Notes: generated by a model from the letters alone, not told the origin. Counted from the stretch's first letter, positions 33,926-43,706 are shown. The stretch is 64,000 bases of DNA from an uncultured Schlesneria sp. (GCA_903904835.1 CAIVEI010000128.1:180857-244856), one strand, 5' to 3'. Numbers and translations are program-made.

Positions 33926-35176
33926 TTAACCCACTTCGGTCATTGCGGGTGTTTTTAACTCTTCGTTGATCAAACTCAGCGTTTCGTCGAGTTCAGGTCG
34001 GAACAAGTCACCGATTAACAGATCGGTGATATCTCCTTTTCGGTGTGGGTGCTTTGCGACAAATTTTCCGAAGCTGATCCCGGCGTAATAGGCACAAACC
34101 AATGAACGCATCCGTTCCATGCCTCGAACATAATCGGTTTCCCATTTACCCAATTGTGCGGCGGAGGTGTCTCCGTTTGCAAGTCCTTCACAGACGGCGT
34201 CAGCAGCCAACTCGCCCGACTTGAGAGCGAGCAAGACTCCGGACGAATACAGCGGATCAAGGAATCCAAATGCGTCCCCGACCATGACCCAGCCATCGCC
34301 TGCTGCTCGCCGTGAGCGATAGGAATATTCTTTGGCGGCACGATACGGAGCGACTCGTTTGCCGATACTGATCCGCTGCTTGACGGCGGGGCACTTTTCG
34401 ACTTCTTCGTGATAGATCGCTTCGAAGTCTTTGTTTTCACGATTCTTGAAAAGGTAGGTGTGATCGGCAACGGCACCGACACTGACGATGTTGTCGTGCA
34501 GCGGGATATACCAGAACCAGCCTTTCTTTCCTTGAATTTGCAAGACGACGGTGGCTCCTTCATCCCGGCCGGTATCTCGCTGAGCACCTTCCCAGTAGGT
34601 CCAGACGGCGGCTTTTTTCAGGTCTGGGTCCCATTCCCGCAGTCCGAGTTTACCCATAATCAGTGAACTTTGGCCGCTGGCGTCGACGATGACATCGGCA
34701 CGTTCAATGCGTTCTTCTCCGCCTGCTTCGTCCTGAACACGAACCCCGACGGCTCGTTCTCCTTCAAACAGCACTTCAAGGACGCGTACGCCTTGCTGAA
34801 CGTCAACGCCGTGTTCGATCGCATTTTCCAGCATTCGCTGATCGAATTCGCTCCGCCTGACCTGCCAGGTTTGCGACGATTCGTGGGGTTTGTGGTCGAG
34901 GAAATAGAAAGGTTCTGACAGACGGCCACTCGACCCGACGAATTGTACGCTGTACTTCTTGACGAACTCGCTGCTCTTCATTTTGTTGAGCATGTTGAGT
35001 CGTTTCATGACCCAGTAGGTCTGGGGAATCAGTGATTCACCAATGTGGAATCGTGGAAAATGTTCCCGTTCCAGCAGGCGGACTTTGTACCCGCGTTGTG
35101 CAATCAACGTGGCTGCCGTGGTACCCGAAGGGCCGCCGCCGATGACGATCACTTGAGGATTAGCAGAACTGACCAT
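33926..35176 (-). CDS. FAD-dependent oxidoreductase, halogenase/geranylgeranyl-reductase-like
   Basis: A 416-aa flavoprotein. The FAD-binding motif GGGPSG is at residues 13-18, followed by LLEREHFPRFHIGESLIPQT, a signature of the flavin-dependent halogenase/geranylgeranyl-reductase superfamily. Near residue 220 it has GWFWYIPL, matching the WxWxIP pattern used to recognise halogenases, although related reductases share it. GDAFGFLDPLYSSGVLLALKSG is the second FAD motif. The catalytic Lys of true tryptophan halogenases could not be identified. GGAGAG precedes the ATG. It is encoded 30 bp after a MarR regulator gene, which probably controls it in response to a small aromatic ligand. Confidence 0.85.
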   Translation of the reverse strand: MVSSANPQVIVIGGGPSGTTAATLIAQRGYKVRLLEREHFPRFHIGESLIPQTYWVMKRLNMLNKMKSSEFVKKYSVQFVGSSGRLSEPFYFLDHKPHESSQTWQVRRSEFDQRMLENAIEHGVDVQQGVRVLEVLFEGERAVGVRVQDEAGGEERIERADVIVDASGQSSLIMGKLGLREWDPDLKKAAVWTYWEGAQRDTGRDEGATVVLQIQGKKGWFWYIPLHDNIVSVGAVADHTYLFKNRENKDFEAIYHEEVEKCPAVKQRISIGKRVAPYRAAKEYSYRSRRAAGDGWVMVGDAFGFLDPLYSSGVLLALKSGELAADAVCEGLANGDTSAAQLGKWETDYVRGMERMRSLVCAYYAGISFGKFVAKHPHRKGDITDLLIGDLFRPELDETLSLINEELKTPAMTEVG

Positions 35177-35206
35177 AATGAAAACTCTCCAGAAAAGTGT
35201 TCGATG

Positions 35207-35692
35207 TTAGGTTTCACGACGCCACAGGCTCCCTTCCACTTCGTGTGGAAAACGAGTCGAATTCAGCAGTTCTAAAAGTTGATTGAGTTGAGCTTCTGAT
35301 AAATGACCAATTTGTTTGGAATGACATTCACGAACGGGGCCTGCCAATTGTTCGAGCAACTGCATTCCCGCTTCTGTGATTCCGACTTCGACGACCCGAC
35401 GGTTGTCTGTTCGACGCTCGCGATGCACTAGACCTCGATCTTCGAGTCGATCGAGCAATCGCGTCATGTCGGGCGAACGGGAGATCAGCTTTTGCCCCAA
35501 AGCGGAGGTGGGAACCGTTTTGGGGTGGACCGCTTCGAGTAGTCTCAGGGCGTTATATTGCTGGGCTGAAAGCTCCACGTCCGAGAATAGTTCGTCCTCA
35601 AGTGACTTCAGGCGATCATAAGTTCGCCAGAGACTGAGGTAGACTTCTTGTTGCAGCGAGTCGAATCGGGACTTGCGAGCGGTCGCGGTCAC
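35207..35692 (-). CDS. MarR family transcriptional regulator
   Basis: A 161-aa winged-helix regulator. LSAQQYNALRLLEAVHPKTVPTSALGQKL is the first half of the DNA-binding domain, ISRSPDMTRLLDRLEDRGLV the recognition helix and RRTDNRRVVEVGITEAGMQLL the wing. MarR proteins usually act as dimeric repressors released by phenolic ligands. GAGGAG lies before a GTG start at 35692. It forms a tight pair with the FAD oxidoreductase gene downstream and is divergent from the TetR gene. Confidence 0.92.
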   Translation of the reverse strand: MTATARKSRFDSLQQEVYLSLWRTYDRLKSLEDELFSDVELSAQQYNALRLLEAVHPKTVPTSALGQKLISRSPDMTRLLDRLEDRGLVHRERRTDNRRVVEVGITEAGMQLLEQLAGPVRECHSKQIGHLSEAQLNQLLELLNSTRFPHEVEGSLWRRET

Positions 35693-35849
35693 GGCGAATC
35701 TCCTCAGGGACGGACGCGGAAGTTTGAATAAGCAACGATGCTCTACTGAGAATATGATAGCCCCGCTCCGTCATTCGTCAAGACAATTGTCGTTTCAACG
35801 TCAATCGACCCCGCGTGTTGTTGTTCGTGAAAGAATTCGGAAAAACGAA

Positions 35850-35884
35850 TTGACAAACATCGACGGTCCGTCGATAATTGACGC
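35850..35884 (+). promoter_or_regulatory. Near-consensus promoter with palindromic operator; leaderless start
   Basis: TTGACA (35850-35855) and GATAAT (35873-35878) are 17 bases apart. The spacer contains the 15-bp palindrome TCGACGG-T-CCGTCGA (35860-35874), well placed for repression by the TetR protein encoded next. The expected start, six or seven bases after the -10 box, coincides with the ATG at 35885, and there is no Shine-Dalgarno, so the mRNA is probably leaderless. Confidence 0.7.
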
Positions 35885-36613
35885 ATGGGAACAATTACAC
35901 GCAAACAACGAGAGATCCGCGAGCGAGAGCAGCTTCTGCTGAGGGTCGCTCGGAAAATGCTGATTGAGCAAGGCTATTCAGGTCTCAGTATGGATCAGTT
36001 GGCCGAAGCCACAGAGTATTCCAAGGGGACGATTTATCAGCATTTTTCGACGAAGGAAGACCTCGTCACGGCACTCGCGATCGAAAGTATGGAACGTCGG
36101 GTTGAACTTTTCCTGAGGGCAGAGAAGTTCGTGGGGAGGTCGCGCGAACGAATGCTGGCAATCGGGGTCGCGGACGAAATCTTTTCCCGCCTGGAAACCC
36201 ATCACTATCGATCTGAGTTTATTATCAAGCTGGCAAACCTCGGAGATCGGGCTTCGACCGAACGAAAAGAAGCGTTAGATCGGTTGGAATCAGCTTGTTT
36301 TGGTTGCGTGGTCAGGATCGTTCAATCCGGCATCGATCACGGTGAGCTTCCTAAAGAGGTTGATCCACATGAGTTAGTCTATTCCGTTTTCACCATGGCT
36401 CTGGGAACGCATATGACGGCTCTTCATTACTGTCCGATGCTGAAGGAATTTGAGATTCGCGACCCGGTCAAGGTTCTGTTGAGAGGGATTCATATTTTGC
36501 TGGATGGTTTCGAATGGAAACCGTTAAGAGCTGAATGGGATTACGGAGTAACCTATCAGCGGATCTGCGCAGAAAGCTTCGCTGAAGAACAAAAGCGCAT
36601 CGCCCAGAGTTAA
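35885..36613 (+). CDS. TetR family transcriptional regulator
   Basis: A 242-aa regulator with a TetR helix-turn-helix near residues 20-60: LLRVARKMLIEQGYSGLSMDQLAEATEYSKGTIYQHFSTKEDLVTAL. The C-terminal ligand domain is longer than average, with a helical SRERMLAIGVADEIFSRLETHHYRS region. It probably represses itself and the ABC exporter genes that follow on the same strand about 120 bp downstream. No ribosome binding site is present; the ATG appears to coincide with the transcription start. Confidence 0.92.
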   Translation: MGTITRKQREIREREQLLLRVARKMLIEQGYSGLSMDQLAEATEYSKGTIYQHFSTKEDLVTALAIESMERRVELFLRAEKFVGRSRERMLAIGVADEIFSRLETHHYRSEFIIKLANLGDRASTERKEALDRLESACFGCVVRIVQSGIDHGELPKEVDPHELVYSVFTMALGTHMTALHYCPMLKEFEIRDPVKVLLRGIHILLDGFEWKPLRAEWDYGVTYQRICAESFAEEQKRIAQS

Positions 36614-36733
36614 AAATTTTGCCTGAAATTGACCATCCGTCGAAATCCGACGGAGTTTCGTGGTGACAATCGAGTTTTTTCCGGGTTTTTTTGAATTTGA
36701 TCTGCCACTGACTGTTTGAGAAGAACGTCCGAA

Positions 36734-37873
36734 ATGAATTGGCTTGCTTTACGAATGCTGACTGGCGACCGAAGTAAATACTTAAGTCTCATACTGAGTA
36801 TTACCTTCGCCACGCTGTTGATGTCGCAACAGGTTTCCATTTTCATGGGGATTGTGACTCGGTCGGCCAGTCAGATCGTTGATGTGCGTGACGCTGACAT
36901 CTGGGTCATGGACAACAAGGTTCGATATATCGACGAAGCACCGTATCTTCCGTCGAACGAATTACAACGGGTTCGTGGAGTTCCAGGCGTCGAGTGGGCG
37001 GTCCGATTTCACAAAAGTAACATGACGGCAAGGTTGGCGGACGGAAATTTTCGCAATTTGGTTGTACTTGGCGTTGATGACGCCACACTGGTCGGTTCGC
37101 CGAGAGAGATGGTTCTTGGGGAACTGAGTACCCTCAGCAAGCCGAACGCCGTTTTCATTGACAAAGCGGGCTACGAATACATGTGGCCCAAACAGCCGTT
37201 CAGGATCGGACAAGAATTCCAGCTCAATGAACGTCGAGTCGTCCTCGAAGGGATCTGTAAAGCGTCTGCACCGTTTACCACTCTGCCGATCATTTACACT
37301 CGATTTACCGAGGTTGAGCGATGTCTCCCCGCAAACCGTAACGTGATGAACTATATCCTCGTCAAGCCAGTGACCGGACGCGATCCGCTGGATGTCTGCA
37401 AAGCAATCGAAGAACAGACGTCGTTGATGGCATTGACGCAGGATGGTTTTTTCTGGCGGACAATTGACTACTTCCTGGGCTCGACCGGCATTCCTATTAA
37501 TTTCGGAATCACGATTGCCCTGGGTTTTATTGTTGGAGCGGCCGTTGCCGGACAAACATTTTATCTGTTTACACTCGAAAATCTAAAGCAGTTCGGCGCG
37601 TTGAAGGCCATGGGGGTTACGAATGCTCGTTTGATTGGCATGATTCTGCTTCAAGCGAGCGTTGTGAGTGCGATTGGTTACGGATTAGGGATGGGAGTGA
37701 CTGCGATCTTCTTTACCTTTACCAATCGAATCGCTCCGATGGCGGGAATTCACTTGACCACAGTTGCGGCGACTGGAGTCGGTTTTGCGGTCCTGGTCAT
37801 CATCCTTTTGACGAGCATTTTCAGTCTTCGCAAGGTTTTGTTTCTTGAGCCTGCCGTCGTCTTCCGAGGTTGA
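36734..37873 (+). CDS. ABC transporter permease (DevC/FtsX-type)
   Basis: A 379-aa permease. An N-terminal transmembrane helix (YLSLILSITFATLLMSQQVSIFM) is followed by a large extracytoplasmic MacB-like domain (about residues 45-250), then three C-terminal helices (INFGITIALGFIVGAAVAGQT, LIGMILLQASVVSAIGYGLG, VGFAVLVIILLTSIFSL) as in FtsX/DevC permeases. Its gene overlaps or abuts the ATPase gene. Together with the ATPase and HlyD-type adaptor it forms a tripartite exporter of the DevBCA kind, which moves lipids, glycolipids or small molecules across the envelope. An in-frame upstream start at 36716 is possible. Confidence 0.86.
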   Translation: MNWLALRMLTGDRSKYLSLILSITFATLLMSQQVSIFMGIVTRSASQIVDVRDADIWVMDNKVRYIDEAPYLPSNELQRVRGVPGVEWAVRFHKSNMTARLADGNFRNLVVLGVDDATLVGSPREMVLGELSTLSKPNAVFIDKAGYEYMWPKQPFRIGQEFQLNERRVVLEGICKASAPFTTLPIIYTRFTEVERCLPANRNVMNYILVKPVTGRDPLDVCKAIEEQTSLMALTQDGFFWRTIDYFLGSTGIPINFGITIALGFIVGAAVAGQTFYLFTLENLKQFGALKAMGVTNARLIGMILLQASVVSAIGYGLGMGVTAIFFTFTNRIAPMAGIHLTTVAATGVGFAVLVIILLTSIFSLRKVLFLEPAVVFRG

Positions 37874-37878
37874 TTCGA

Positions 37879-38649
37879 ATGTCCGTCGTTACAAAATCAG
37901 CGCCTGTTCAATCCGCTCGCGCGAGCGAACTTGCGGTCCAATGTCGTGGGATCGTCAAAGAGTTCGGCGTTGGCGAAACGAAGACGGTTGCGCTGCGCGG
38001 TGTCGATCTTGATGTGTCGCCCGGCCAGATGACACTGCTGGTAGGTCAGTCGGGTTGTGGAAAGACGACGTTGATTTCAATTATCGCGGGGTTACTGAAC
38101 GCGACGAGCGGTACTCTTTTTGTCCTGGGAGAAGATCTGATCAACATCAGTGGGTCGAACCTGGTTCGATTTCGTCAAAAAAACATTGGTTTTGTGTTCC
38201 AGCAGTACAATTTGTTGCCGACACTGAATGCGATTGAGAATGCGGCTGTACCGCTCATCATCGCAGGTCAGCCTCGTCGTCAGGCATTTGAAGCAGCGAA
38301 AAAAATTCTGACATCAGTCGGGCTGGGGAGCCGGATGCATCTTTTACCGAACCAGCTTTCGGGTGGCCAGCAGCAGCGTGTTGCGATCGCCCGGGCCCTG
38401 GTTCATGAACCTCGGCTGTTGGTTTGCGACGAGCCGACCGCTGCTTTGGATGCCCATTCAGGCCAGACTGTGATGGAGCTTTTGCGACAAGTGGCGTTGC
38501 AGCCTGACCGAGCGGTGATCGTCGTGACGCACGATAACCGCGTATTCAATTTCGGCGACACGATCATCCACATGGACGACGGGGTCGTCTCTAAAGTCGA
38601 AGTCCCGGATCGCAACTCAAGCGGAAACAACGACTCCATGCATCATTAA
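37879..38649 (+). CDS. ABC transporter ATPase (MacB/LolD/DevA-type)
   Basis: A 256-aa ATPase with all nucleotide-binding motifs: Walker [12 protein letters not shown]-loop [10 protein letters not shown], signature [15 protein letters not shown], Walker [13 protein letters not shown] and the H-loop VVTHD. The subfamily is that of lipoprotein release and macrolide/DevA exporters. A TTG at 37870 overlaps the permease stop; the ATG at 37879 is preferred. It energises the permease encoded just upstream. Confidence 0.95.
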   Translation: MSVVTKSAPVQSARASELAVQCRGIVKEFGVGETKTVALRGVDLDVSPGQMTLLVGQSGCGKTTLISIIAGLLNATSGTLFVLGEDLINISGSNLVRFRQKNIGFVFQQYNLLPTLNAIENAAVPLIIAGQPRRQAFEAAKKILTSVGLGSRMHLLPNQLSGGQQQRVAIARALVHEPRLLVCDEPTAALDAHSGQTVMELLRQVALQPDRAVIVVTHDNRVFNFGDTIIHMDDGVVSKVEVPDRNSSGNNDSMHH

Positions 38650-38768
38650 ATCGTTTGATAAATATGTTGTTTGAACAAAATCAACGTGAGTAACGACTGT
38701 GTGAGTCGGCGAGCAAATGAGTCTGATTCTTTCTGTTTGCAAGAATGCAAATCAATAGCAGGTGACCT

Positions 38769-39872
38769 ATGTTTAAGACTGTCCGAACATTTTTCTTACC
38801 AACGCTAGCCGTATGTCTGTTTGCGTTTTCGATCTATCATCTGATGTTTGCCGCCGAGAAACTTCCCAAAGTTTCTCCGTTAGTCGAGCCACCTCGGCAG
38901 TCGTTTCGTTCGGGGATTTCCGCGACCGGACTCGTCGAGGCCCGCGCCGAGAATATCTCGTTGGGGACCGCCGTGGCGGGCGTCGTATTAGAAGTTTGCG
39001 TGACCAACGATCAACTCGGCCAGCGCATTACGAAGGGGACACCTCTTTTTCGAGTCGATGATCGGCACCTCAGGGCGCAACTTCGCACATTGCAGGCCAA
39101 TCTCAAATTGGCGGAAACTCAGCTCGAACGACTGGAACAAATGCCTCGACCGGAAGAAATCCCACCCAGCGAAGCGAAAGTGAAAATTGCTGAAGCGAAT
39201 CGAACCCGTTTAAAAGATGTCTATGAGCGAAATGAGCAATTAGTGGGAAAGAGAATCATATCGGAGGAGGATTATACTTCGAGCCGGTTTACGTTCCTGG
39301 CCGCTGATCAGCAATGGCAGCAGGCGGTTGCGGAGGATCAATTGTTGAAGGCTGGATCATGGAAACCAGATCTCACGGTTTCCCAGGCGTCAGCCGAAGC
39401 GGCCAGAGCCAGCGTAGCGAATATGGAGACTGAAATCGAACGCTGTCTTGTCCGTGCTCCCGTTGATGGTCAGATTTTGAAGATCGATGTGCGACCCGGT
39501 GAATACGTGAATGCGGCCGCGTCGAAAGCATTGATTTTGCTTGGAGATCTCGATCGGTTGCGAGTTCGAGCCGATATTGACGAGCAGGACATACCTCGGT
39601 TCCAGACCACGGGCCGGGCGATGGCGAGGCTGCGAGGCGCGGCTGACAAAGAATTGAAGCTCGTGTTCGTCAGGGTTGAGCCATATGTAATCCCCAAGAA
39701 AGCGTTTACGGGTGACAATACCGAGCGGATCGACACTCGCGTTCTGCAAGTCCTTTACGAAATTGATTCCGAGCAATCAGGTGTTTTTGTTGGGCAGCAG
39801 GTGGACGTATCGATCGAAATCGAAAGTCCTTCAAGTCCCGAGCCGTTTGATCCGTCACGTCCGGTCGAGTAA
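38769..39872 (+). CDS. HlyD/RND-type membrane-fusion protein
   Basis: A 367-aa periplasmic adaptor: an N-terminal membrane anchor (FFLPTLAVCLFAFSIYHLMFA), a first half of the lipoyl domain (GLVEARAENISLGTAVAGVVLEV), a coiled-coil hairpin (about residues 100-200, RAQLRTLQANLKLAETQLERLEQM) and the second lipoyl half and beta-barrel (RCLVRAPVDGQILKIDVRPGEYV, LGDLDRLRVRADIDEQDI). It would link the DevC-like permease to an outer-membrane channel, which is not encoded here. It follows the ATPase gene by about 120 bp; GGTGA precedes the ATG. Confidence 0.92.
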   Translation: MFKTVRTFFLPTLAVCLFAFSIYHLMFAAEKLPKVSPLVEPPRQSFRSGISATGLVEARAENISLGTAVAGVVLEVCVTNDQLGQRITKGTPLFRVDDRHLRAQLRTLQANLKLAETQLERLEQMPRPEEIPPSEAKVKIAEANRTRLKDVYERNEQLVGKRIISEEDYTSSRFTFLAADQQWQQAVAEDQLLKAGSWKPDLTVSQASAEAARASVANMETEIERCLVRAPVDGQILKIDVRPGEYVNAAASKALILLGDLDRLRVRADIDEQDIPRFQTTGRAMARLRGAADKELKLVFVRVEPYVIPKKAFTGDNTERIDTRVLQVLYEIDSEQSGVFVGQQVDVSIEIESPSSPEPFDPSRPVE

Positions 39873-39929
39873 AACCAATGCATAAGAGAACATTGTCCAA
39901 TTTTCGAATTCGACCCTAGAAACGGCCTT

Positions 39930-41723
39930 ATGCCTGCCAAGTACATTATCGGAATAGATCTCGGTACGACAAATAGCGCTCTTGCTTATGCCTCGCTTGA
40001 TGCCGAGCAGCCTGAAGTCAAACTGCTGCCGATCCCCCAATTGGTCGCTCCGTCCGCTGTCGAATCCCGCGATTTGTTGCCTTCGTTCCTTTTTCTGGCG
40101 AGCAAGCAGGAAGGATCAACGGGGGCGTATGACCTTCCCTGGGCCTCAGGACGCGACTTTGCGGTTGGGGAAATGGCCAGACGCCAATCAGCCGAGCTTC
40201 CCGATCGGACGGTTGGTGCCGCCAAGTCGTGGTTGTGTCATAGCCGGATCGATCGGCATCAGGCAATTCTTCCGTGGGGAGCAAGCGATGACGTTCCCAA
40301 GGTTTCGCCCGTCACCGCGACGCGACGGTATCTTGAACACCTTGTCTCAGCATGGGAAGCCGCGAATCCAGACGCTCCGCTGGCCGAACAGCACGTGGTA
40401 CTGACGGTTCCTGCGTCGTTTGACGCCAGTGCACGTGAACTGACTCGGGAAGCCGCGTCGGCAGCCGGCTTGCCGGACGAAGTGGTGCTGCTCGAGGAAC
40501 CTCAATCAGCCGTTTACGCGTGGTTGACTGCCATTGGTGACCGATGGCGAAAAGTGCTGAAGGTGGGGGATACTCTACTCGTTTGTGACGTCGGTGGCGG
40601 AACAACCGATTTGACTCTGGTCGGCGTCAGCGAAGAAGGTGGCGAGTTAACCTTAAAACGATTGGCTGTTGGAAATCACTTGTTACTTGGTGGCGACAAC
40701 ATGGACTTGTCGCTGGCTCATTACGTGGCAGGACTATTTGCCAAGAAGGGGGTGAATCTCGATCCCTGGCAGTCGGTTTCACTCTGGCATTCATGCCGAC
40801 AGGCCAAAGAAACATTGCTGTCGCCAGACGGGCCGAAAAAACATCCGATTTCGGTCCTCGGTCGCGGTAGTAAGTTGATTGGTGGAACCGTGACCGTCGA
40901 TGTCAGTCGCGAAGCCATTTTGCAGTTGCTTGTCGACGGCTTCTTTCCCCAGTGTCAATCGACTGACAAACCCGCTCGCCAGCGGGTTTCCGGATTCCAG
41001 GAGATTGGGCTGCCGTACGAAGCCGATGCTGCGGTGACCCGGCATCTTGCGGCATTCCTGCAAAGTCACGGCACCGACGAAGGAGGCCCTGTTCGTCCGA
41101 CACATGTTCTGTTTAATGGCGGTGTCTACAAAGCCGATGCGTTTCGAACACAACTTCTCGAAACATTGAAGCAATGGTTTCCGGATCAACCGCCGAAACT
41201 GCTTGAGGGAGTTCATGATCTCGACCACGCTGTCGCTCGTGGTGCCGCTTACTATGGTTGGGCCAAGGTCAAAGGTGGCGTTCGAATTCGTGGCGGAACG
41301 GCCCGTAGTTATTACATCGGAATCGAGACGGCCGGTTTGGCAATACCAGGGGCTCCCCGACCCTTACGAGCCCTTTGCGTCGTCCCGTTTGGAATGGAAG
41401 AAGGAACCGAACTCGACGTCCCTTCAGATGCCATCGGGCTGATTGTCGGTCAACCAGCGCATTTCCGGTTTTTTAGCTCGTCAACTCGGAAAGATGATCA
41501 GCCGGGGGTCAGGCTGCAGCGCTGGGATGACAGCGAGATCGTGGAAACTGATTCACTTGAGGCAACTCTTCCGAAGGATGATGCGATCGACGACCACTAC
41601 GTCCCGGTCCAGTTCCACACACAATTGACGGAATTAGGCGTGTTGGAGCTCTGGTGCGTCAGCACTCGCGGCAGTGGCCGATGGAAACTGGAATTCAGCG
41701 TGCGAGAAGACGCCGAAGCGTGA
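39930..41723 (+). CDS. Hsp70 family protein, divergent
   Basis: A 597-aa protein with the ATPase signatures of Hsp70: IIGIDLGTTNSALAY at the N-terminus, VVLTVPASFDASARELTREAA, EEPQSAVYAW and DVGGGTTDLTLVGV. Residues to about 460 form the actin-like ATPase domain. The C-terminal 130 residues do not look like the normal substrate-binding domain (no lid helix, no EEVD-like tail). It is therefore not DnaK itself but a member of the short, divergent Hsp70 group present in planctomycetes. It follows the exporter genes by 57 bp and ends at a bidirectional terminator. Confidence 0.88.
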   Translation: MPAKYIIGIDLGTTNSALAYASLDAEQPEVKLLPIPQLVAPSAVESRDLLPSFLFLASKQEGSTGAYDLPWASGRDFAVGEMARRQSAELPDRTVGAAKSWLCHSRIDRHQAILPWGASDDVPKVSPVTATRRYLEHLVSAWEAANPDAPLAEQHVVLTVPASFDASARELTREAASAAGLPDEVVLLEEPQSAVYAWLTAIGDRWRKVLKVGDTLLVCDVGGGTTDLTLVGVSEEGGELTLKRLAVGNHLLLGGDNMDLSLAHYVAGLFAKKGVNLDPWQSVSLWHSCRQAKETLLSPDGPKKHPISVLGRGSKLIGGTVTVDVSREAILQLLVDGFFPQCQSTDKPARQRVSGFQEIGLPYEADAAVTRHLAAFLQSHGTDEGGPVRPTHVLFNGGVYKADAFRTQLLETLKQWFPDQPPKLLEGVHDLDHAVARGAAYYGWAKVKGGVRIRGGTARSYYIGIETAGLAIPGAPRPLRALCVVPFGMEEGTELDVPSDAIGLIVGQPAHFRFFSSSTRKDDQPGVRLQRWDDSEIVETDSLEATLPKDDAIDDHYVPVQFHTQLTELGVLELWCVSTRGSGRWKLEFSVREDAEA

Positions 41724-41746
41724 TCGACGCTGTCCGGGCTAAAAAT

Positions 41747-41782
41747 AATTTAAGCCACCGGGAAACCCCGGTGGCTTAAATT
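41747..41782. terminator. Bidirectional terminator between convergent genes
   Basis: AATTTAAGCCACCGGG (41747-41762) and CCCGGTGGCTTAAATT (41767-41782) form a 16-bp perfect stem with an AAAC loop, with T/A-rich ends on both sides. It lies between the ends of the Hsp70-like gene and the TIM-barrel gene. Confidence 0.88.
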
Positions 41783-41811
41783 TTAAGACTCAATCGTTTC
41801 TGACGACAGGG

Positions 41812-42807
41812 TTATTCCGAAAACGCAGCGTCGAATGCTCGTGCTGATGGTGCGAAGTCAATGTTCTTGACGTACTGACACGATTCGCGTGCACCATGTT
41901 CGCGGTCCATACCGCTGTCTTCCCATTCCACCGACAATGGACCCTGATATTTGGCGGCGTTCAATGCGCGAATGACTTCTTCGAAGTTCACTCCGCCACG
42001 TCCCATGCTGCGGAAGTCCCAGCCACGTCGTGGATCGCCGAATGACAGATGGCTCGAAAGAATGCCAGATCGTCCATTGAGCGTGACTTTGGCGTCTTTC
42101 ATATGCACATGGTAAATCCGATTTGGGAAATACCGGATAAACTCAGCGGGATCGACCCCTTGCCAGATCAAATGGCTGGGATCAAAATTGAATCCGAACT
42201 CTTCGCGACCGCCAAGTGCGGCAACTGCTCGCTCTGCAGAATAGATATCAAAGGCGATCTCGGTCGGATGGACTTCCAGGGCAAACTTGACGCCACATTC
42301 CTGAAAGACGTCCAGAATAGGATTCCATCGTTCGGCCAGAAGCTTGAATCCGGCATCGTACATGGATTTCGGAGTTGGCGGGAAATCGTAAATCAAGTGC
42401 CAGACACTGGAACCAGTAAATCCGTTAACGATACCGACACCCAGTTTTTGAGCCGCGCGGGCGGTGTTTTTCATCTCTTCGATGGCTCGATGAGTCACCC
42501 CTTCCGGTTTGCCGTCGCCCCAGACGTACGGAGGAAGAATGCTTTTGTGGCGAGCATCGATATTGTCGAGTACCGCCTGGCCAACCAGGTGGTTCGAAAT
42601 GGCGAAGACCTGCAGGTCGTACTTTTCCAATAGTTCTCGCTTCCGAGCGCAATAAGTATCGTCGGAAAGTGCTTTATCGACTTCAAAGTGATCGCCCCAA
42701 CAGGCGAGTTCTATGCCGTCATAGCCAAAGTCCTTGGCTTTTTTGCAGAGATCTTCGAGCTTCAGGTCGGCCCACTGGCCGGCAAACAAGGTAACAGGAC
42801 GACCCAT
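41812..42807 (-). CDS. Sugar phosphate isomerase/epimerase-type TIM barrel
   Basis: A 331-aa protein of the xylose-isomerase-like TIM-barrel family: [16 protein letters not shown] near the start, [24 protein letters not shown] with a metal-binding Glu/His, [15 protein letters not shown] and [13 protein letters not shown] with further metal ligands, and [16 protein letters not shown] near the end. The family isomerises or epimerises sugars and inositol derivatives such as 2-keto-myo-inositol. No specific substrate can be given. GAAAGG precedes the ATG. It may work with Gfo/Idh/MocA enzymes elsewhere in the genome. Confidence 0.88.
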   Translation of the reverse strand: MGRPVTLFAGQWADLKLEDLCKKAKDFGYDGIELACWGDHFEVDKALSDDTYCARKRELLEKYDLQVFAISNHLVGQAVLDNIDARHKSILPPYVWGDGKPEGVTHRAIEEMKNTARAAQKLGVGIVNGFTGSSVWHLIYDFPPTPKSMYDAGFKLLAERWNPILDVFQECGVKFALEVHPTEIAFDIYSAERAVAALGGREEFGFNFDPSHLIWQGVDPAEFIRYFPNRIYHVHMKDAKVTLNGRSGILSSHLSFGDPRRGWDFRSMGRGGVNFEEVIRALNAAKYQGPLSVEWEDSGMDREHGARESCQYVKNIDFAPSARAFDAAFSE

Positions 42808-42948
42808 TGGAGTTGCCTTTCAAAGGATGTAACGAGGTGGGAAAACCCAAGAATTTTGCACGAAACTAGACCGCACCAGACAGAATGTCAACCAAGTTAC
42901 CTCAGTTCTTGCGGGACTCTGGATTGAACGGTCCCGCCGCCAGCATCT

Positions 42949-43299
42949 TCACTTGGTTTTGCGGTTTTTGCCGTCGACGTGAACGATACGTGGCCGATGA
43001 GTTGCCACTTCGGATTCATTAAACTGAGCGTAAGCGGCGATAATCACTAAATTGCCGGGTGAAACGAGATGAGCTGCAGCGCCATTGATACAAATCGTCC
43101 CGCTCCCAGCCGGTCCTTGGATGGCATACGTGATCAGGCGGTTGCCGTTGTTAATATCGTAAATGTGAACTTGTTCGTGCTCGGCGATATTTGCGGCGAC
43201 CATCAAATCGTGATCGATTGTGACGCTTCCTTCATAATGGAGTTGAGCATCGGTAACCGTCGCACGGTGTATCTTCGATTTGAGCAGAATTCGCTGCAT
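42949..43299 (-). CDS. panD: Aspartate 1-decarboxylase (PanD)
   Basis: A 116-aa pyruvoyl enzyme that makes beta-alanine from aspartate for pantothenate and CoA synthesis. The self-cleavage site is Gly24-Ser25 ([10 protein letters not shown]); other conserved parts are [33 protein letters not shown] and the [24 protein letters not shown] core. Length and motif order are normal for a zymogen. It is monocistronic here, with no panB or panC nearby. Confidence 0.96.
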   Translation of the reverse strand: MQRILLKSKIHRATVTDAQLHYEGSVTIDHDLMVAANIAEHEQVHIYDINNGNRLITYAIQGPAGSGTICINGAAAHLVSPGNLVIIAAYAQFNESEVATHRPRIVHVDGKNRKTK

Positions 43300-43706
43300 G
43301 CTGGAAAGTTCTATCGCTTAATGCGTGTAAAGTGGCGCGATGCCACCAGGTCGGTCGCCAATTCGAAATCAATCAGGTCCCTGGTCATTGGCGACCTGAG
43401 TCAGACACCATTCTGACCGAAACGCTCGTCGCCTCCAAGCCGGTGACGTTCGAGGTCGGCGTTATCGGAAAAAATTCCTCTTGTCGCAAATTCTGCCGCT
43501 TGTTAAAAACCCCGCGCCAATCTCCCATCTGGCTCGTCAGACAATAAGTTCAAATTCGGACCGACGCGACTTCCAATCGAGGAAGTCGTGTCTCAGTACG
43601 GCTTTACCTTTTGCTTGCGACGCATCAATCCCCTTCCAGCAAAACACAACGACGTTAACCGACGTGCGTTAAGGTCACTTCCAACCGATGAATTGAGGTA
43701 TGGCAA
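43300..43706. other. Intergenic region, one weak hairpin
   Basis: No gene is supported. A 10-bp inverted repeat GGTCGCCAAT (43353-43362) / ATTGGCGACC (43387-43396) with a 24-base loop is present, of unknown meaning. The stretch lies between divergent panD and the lipoprotein gene and presumably carries both promoters. Confidence 0.45.
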
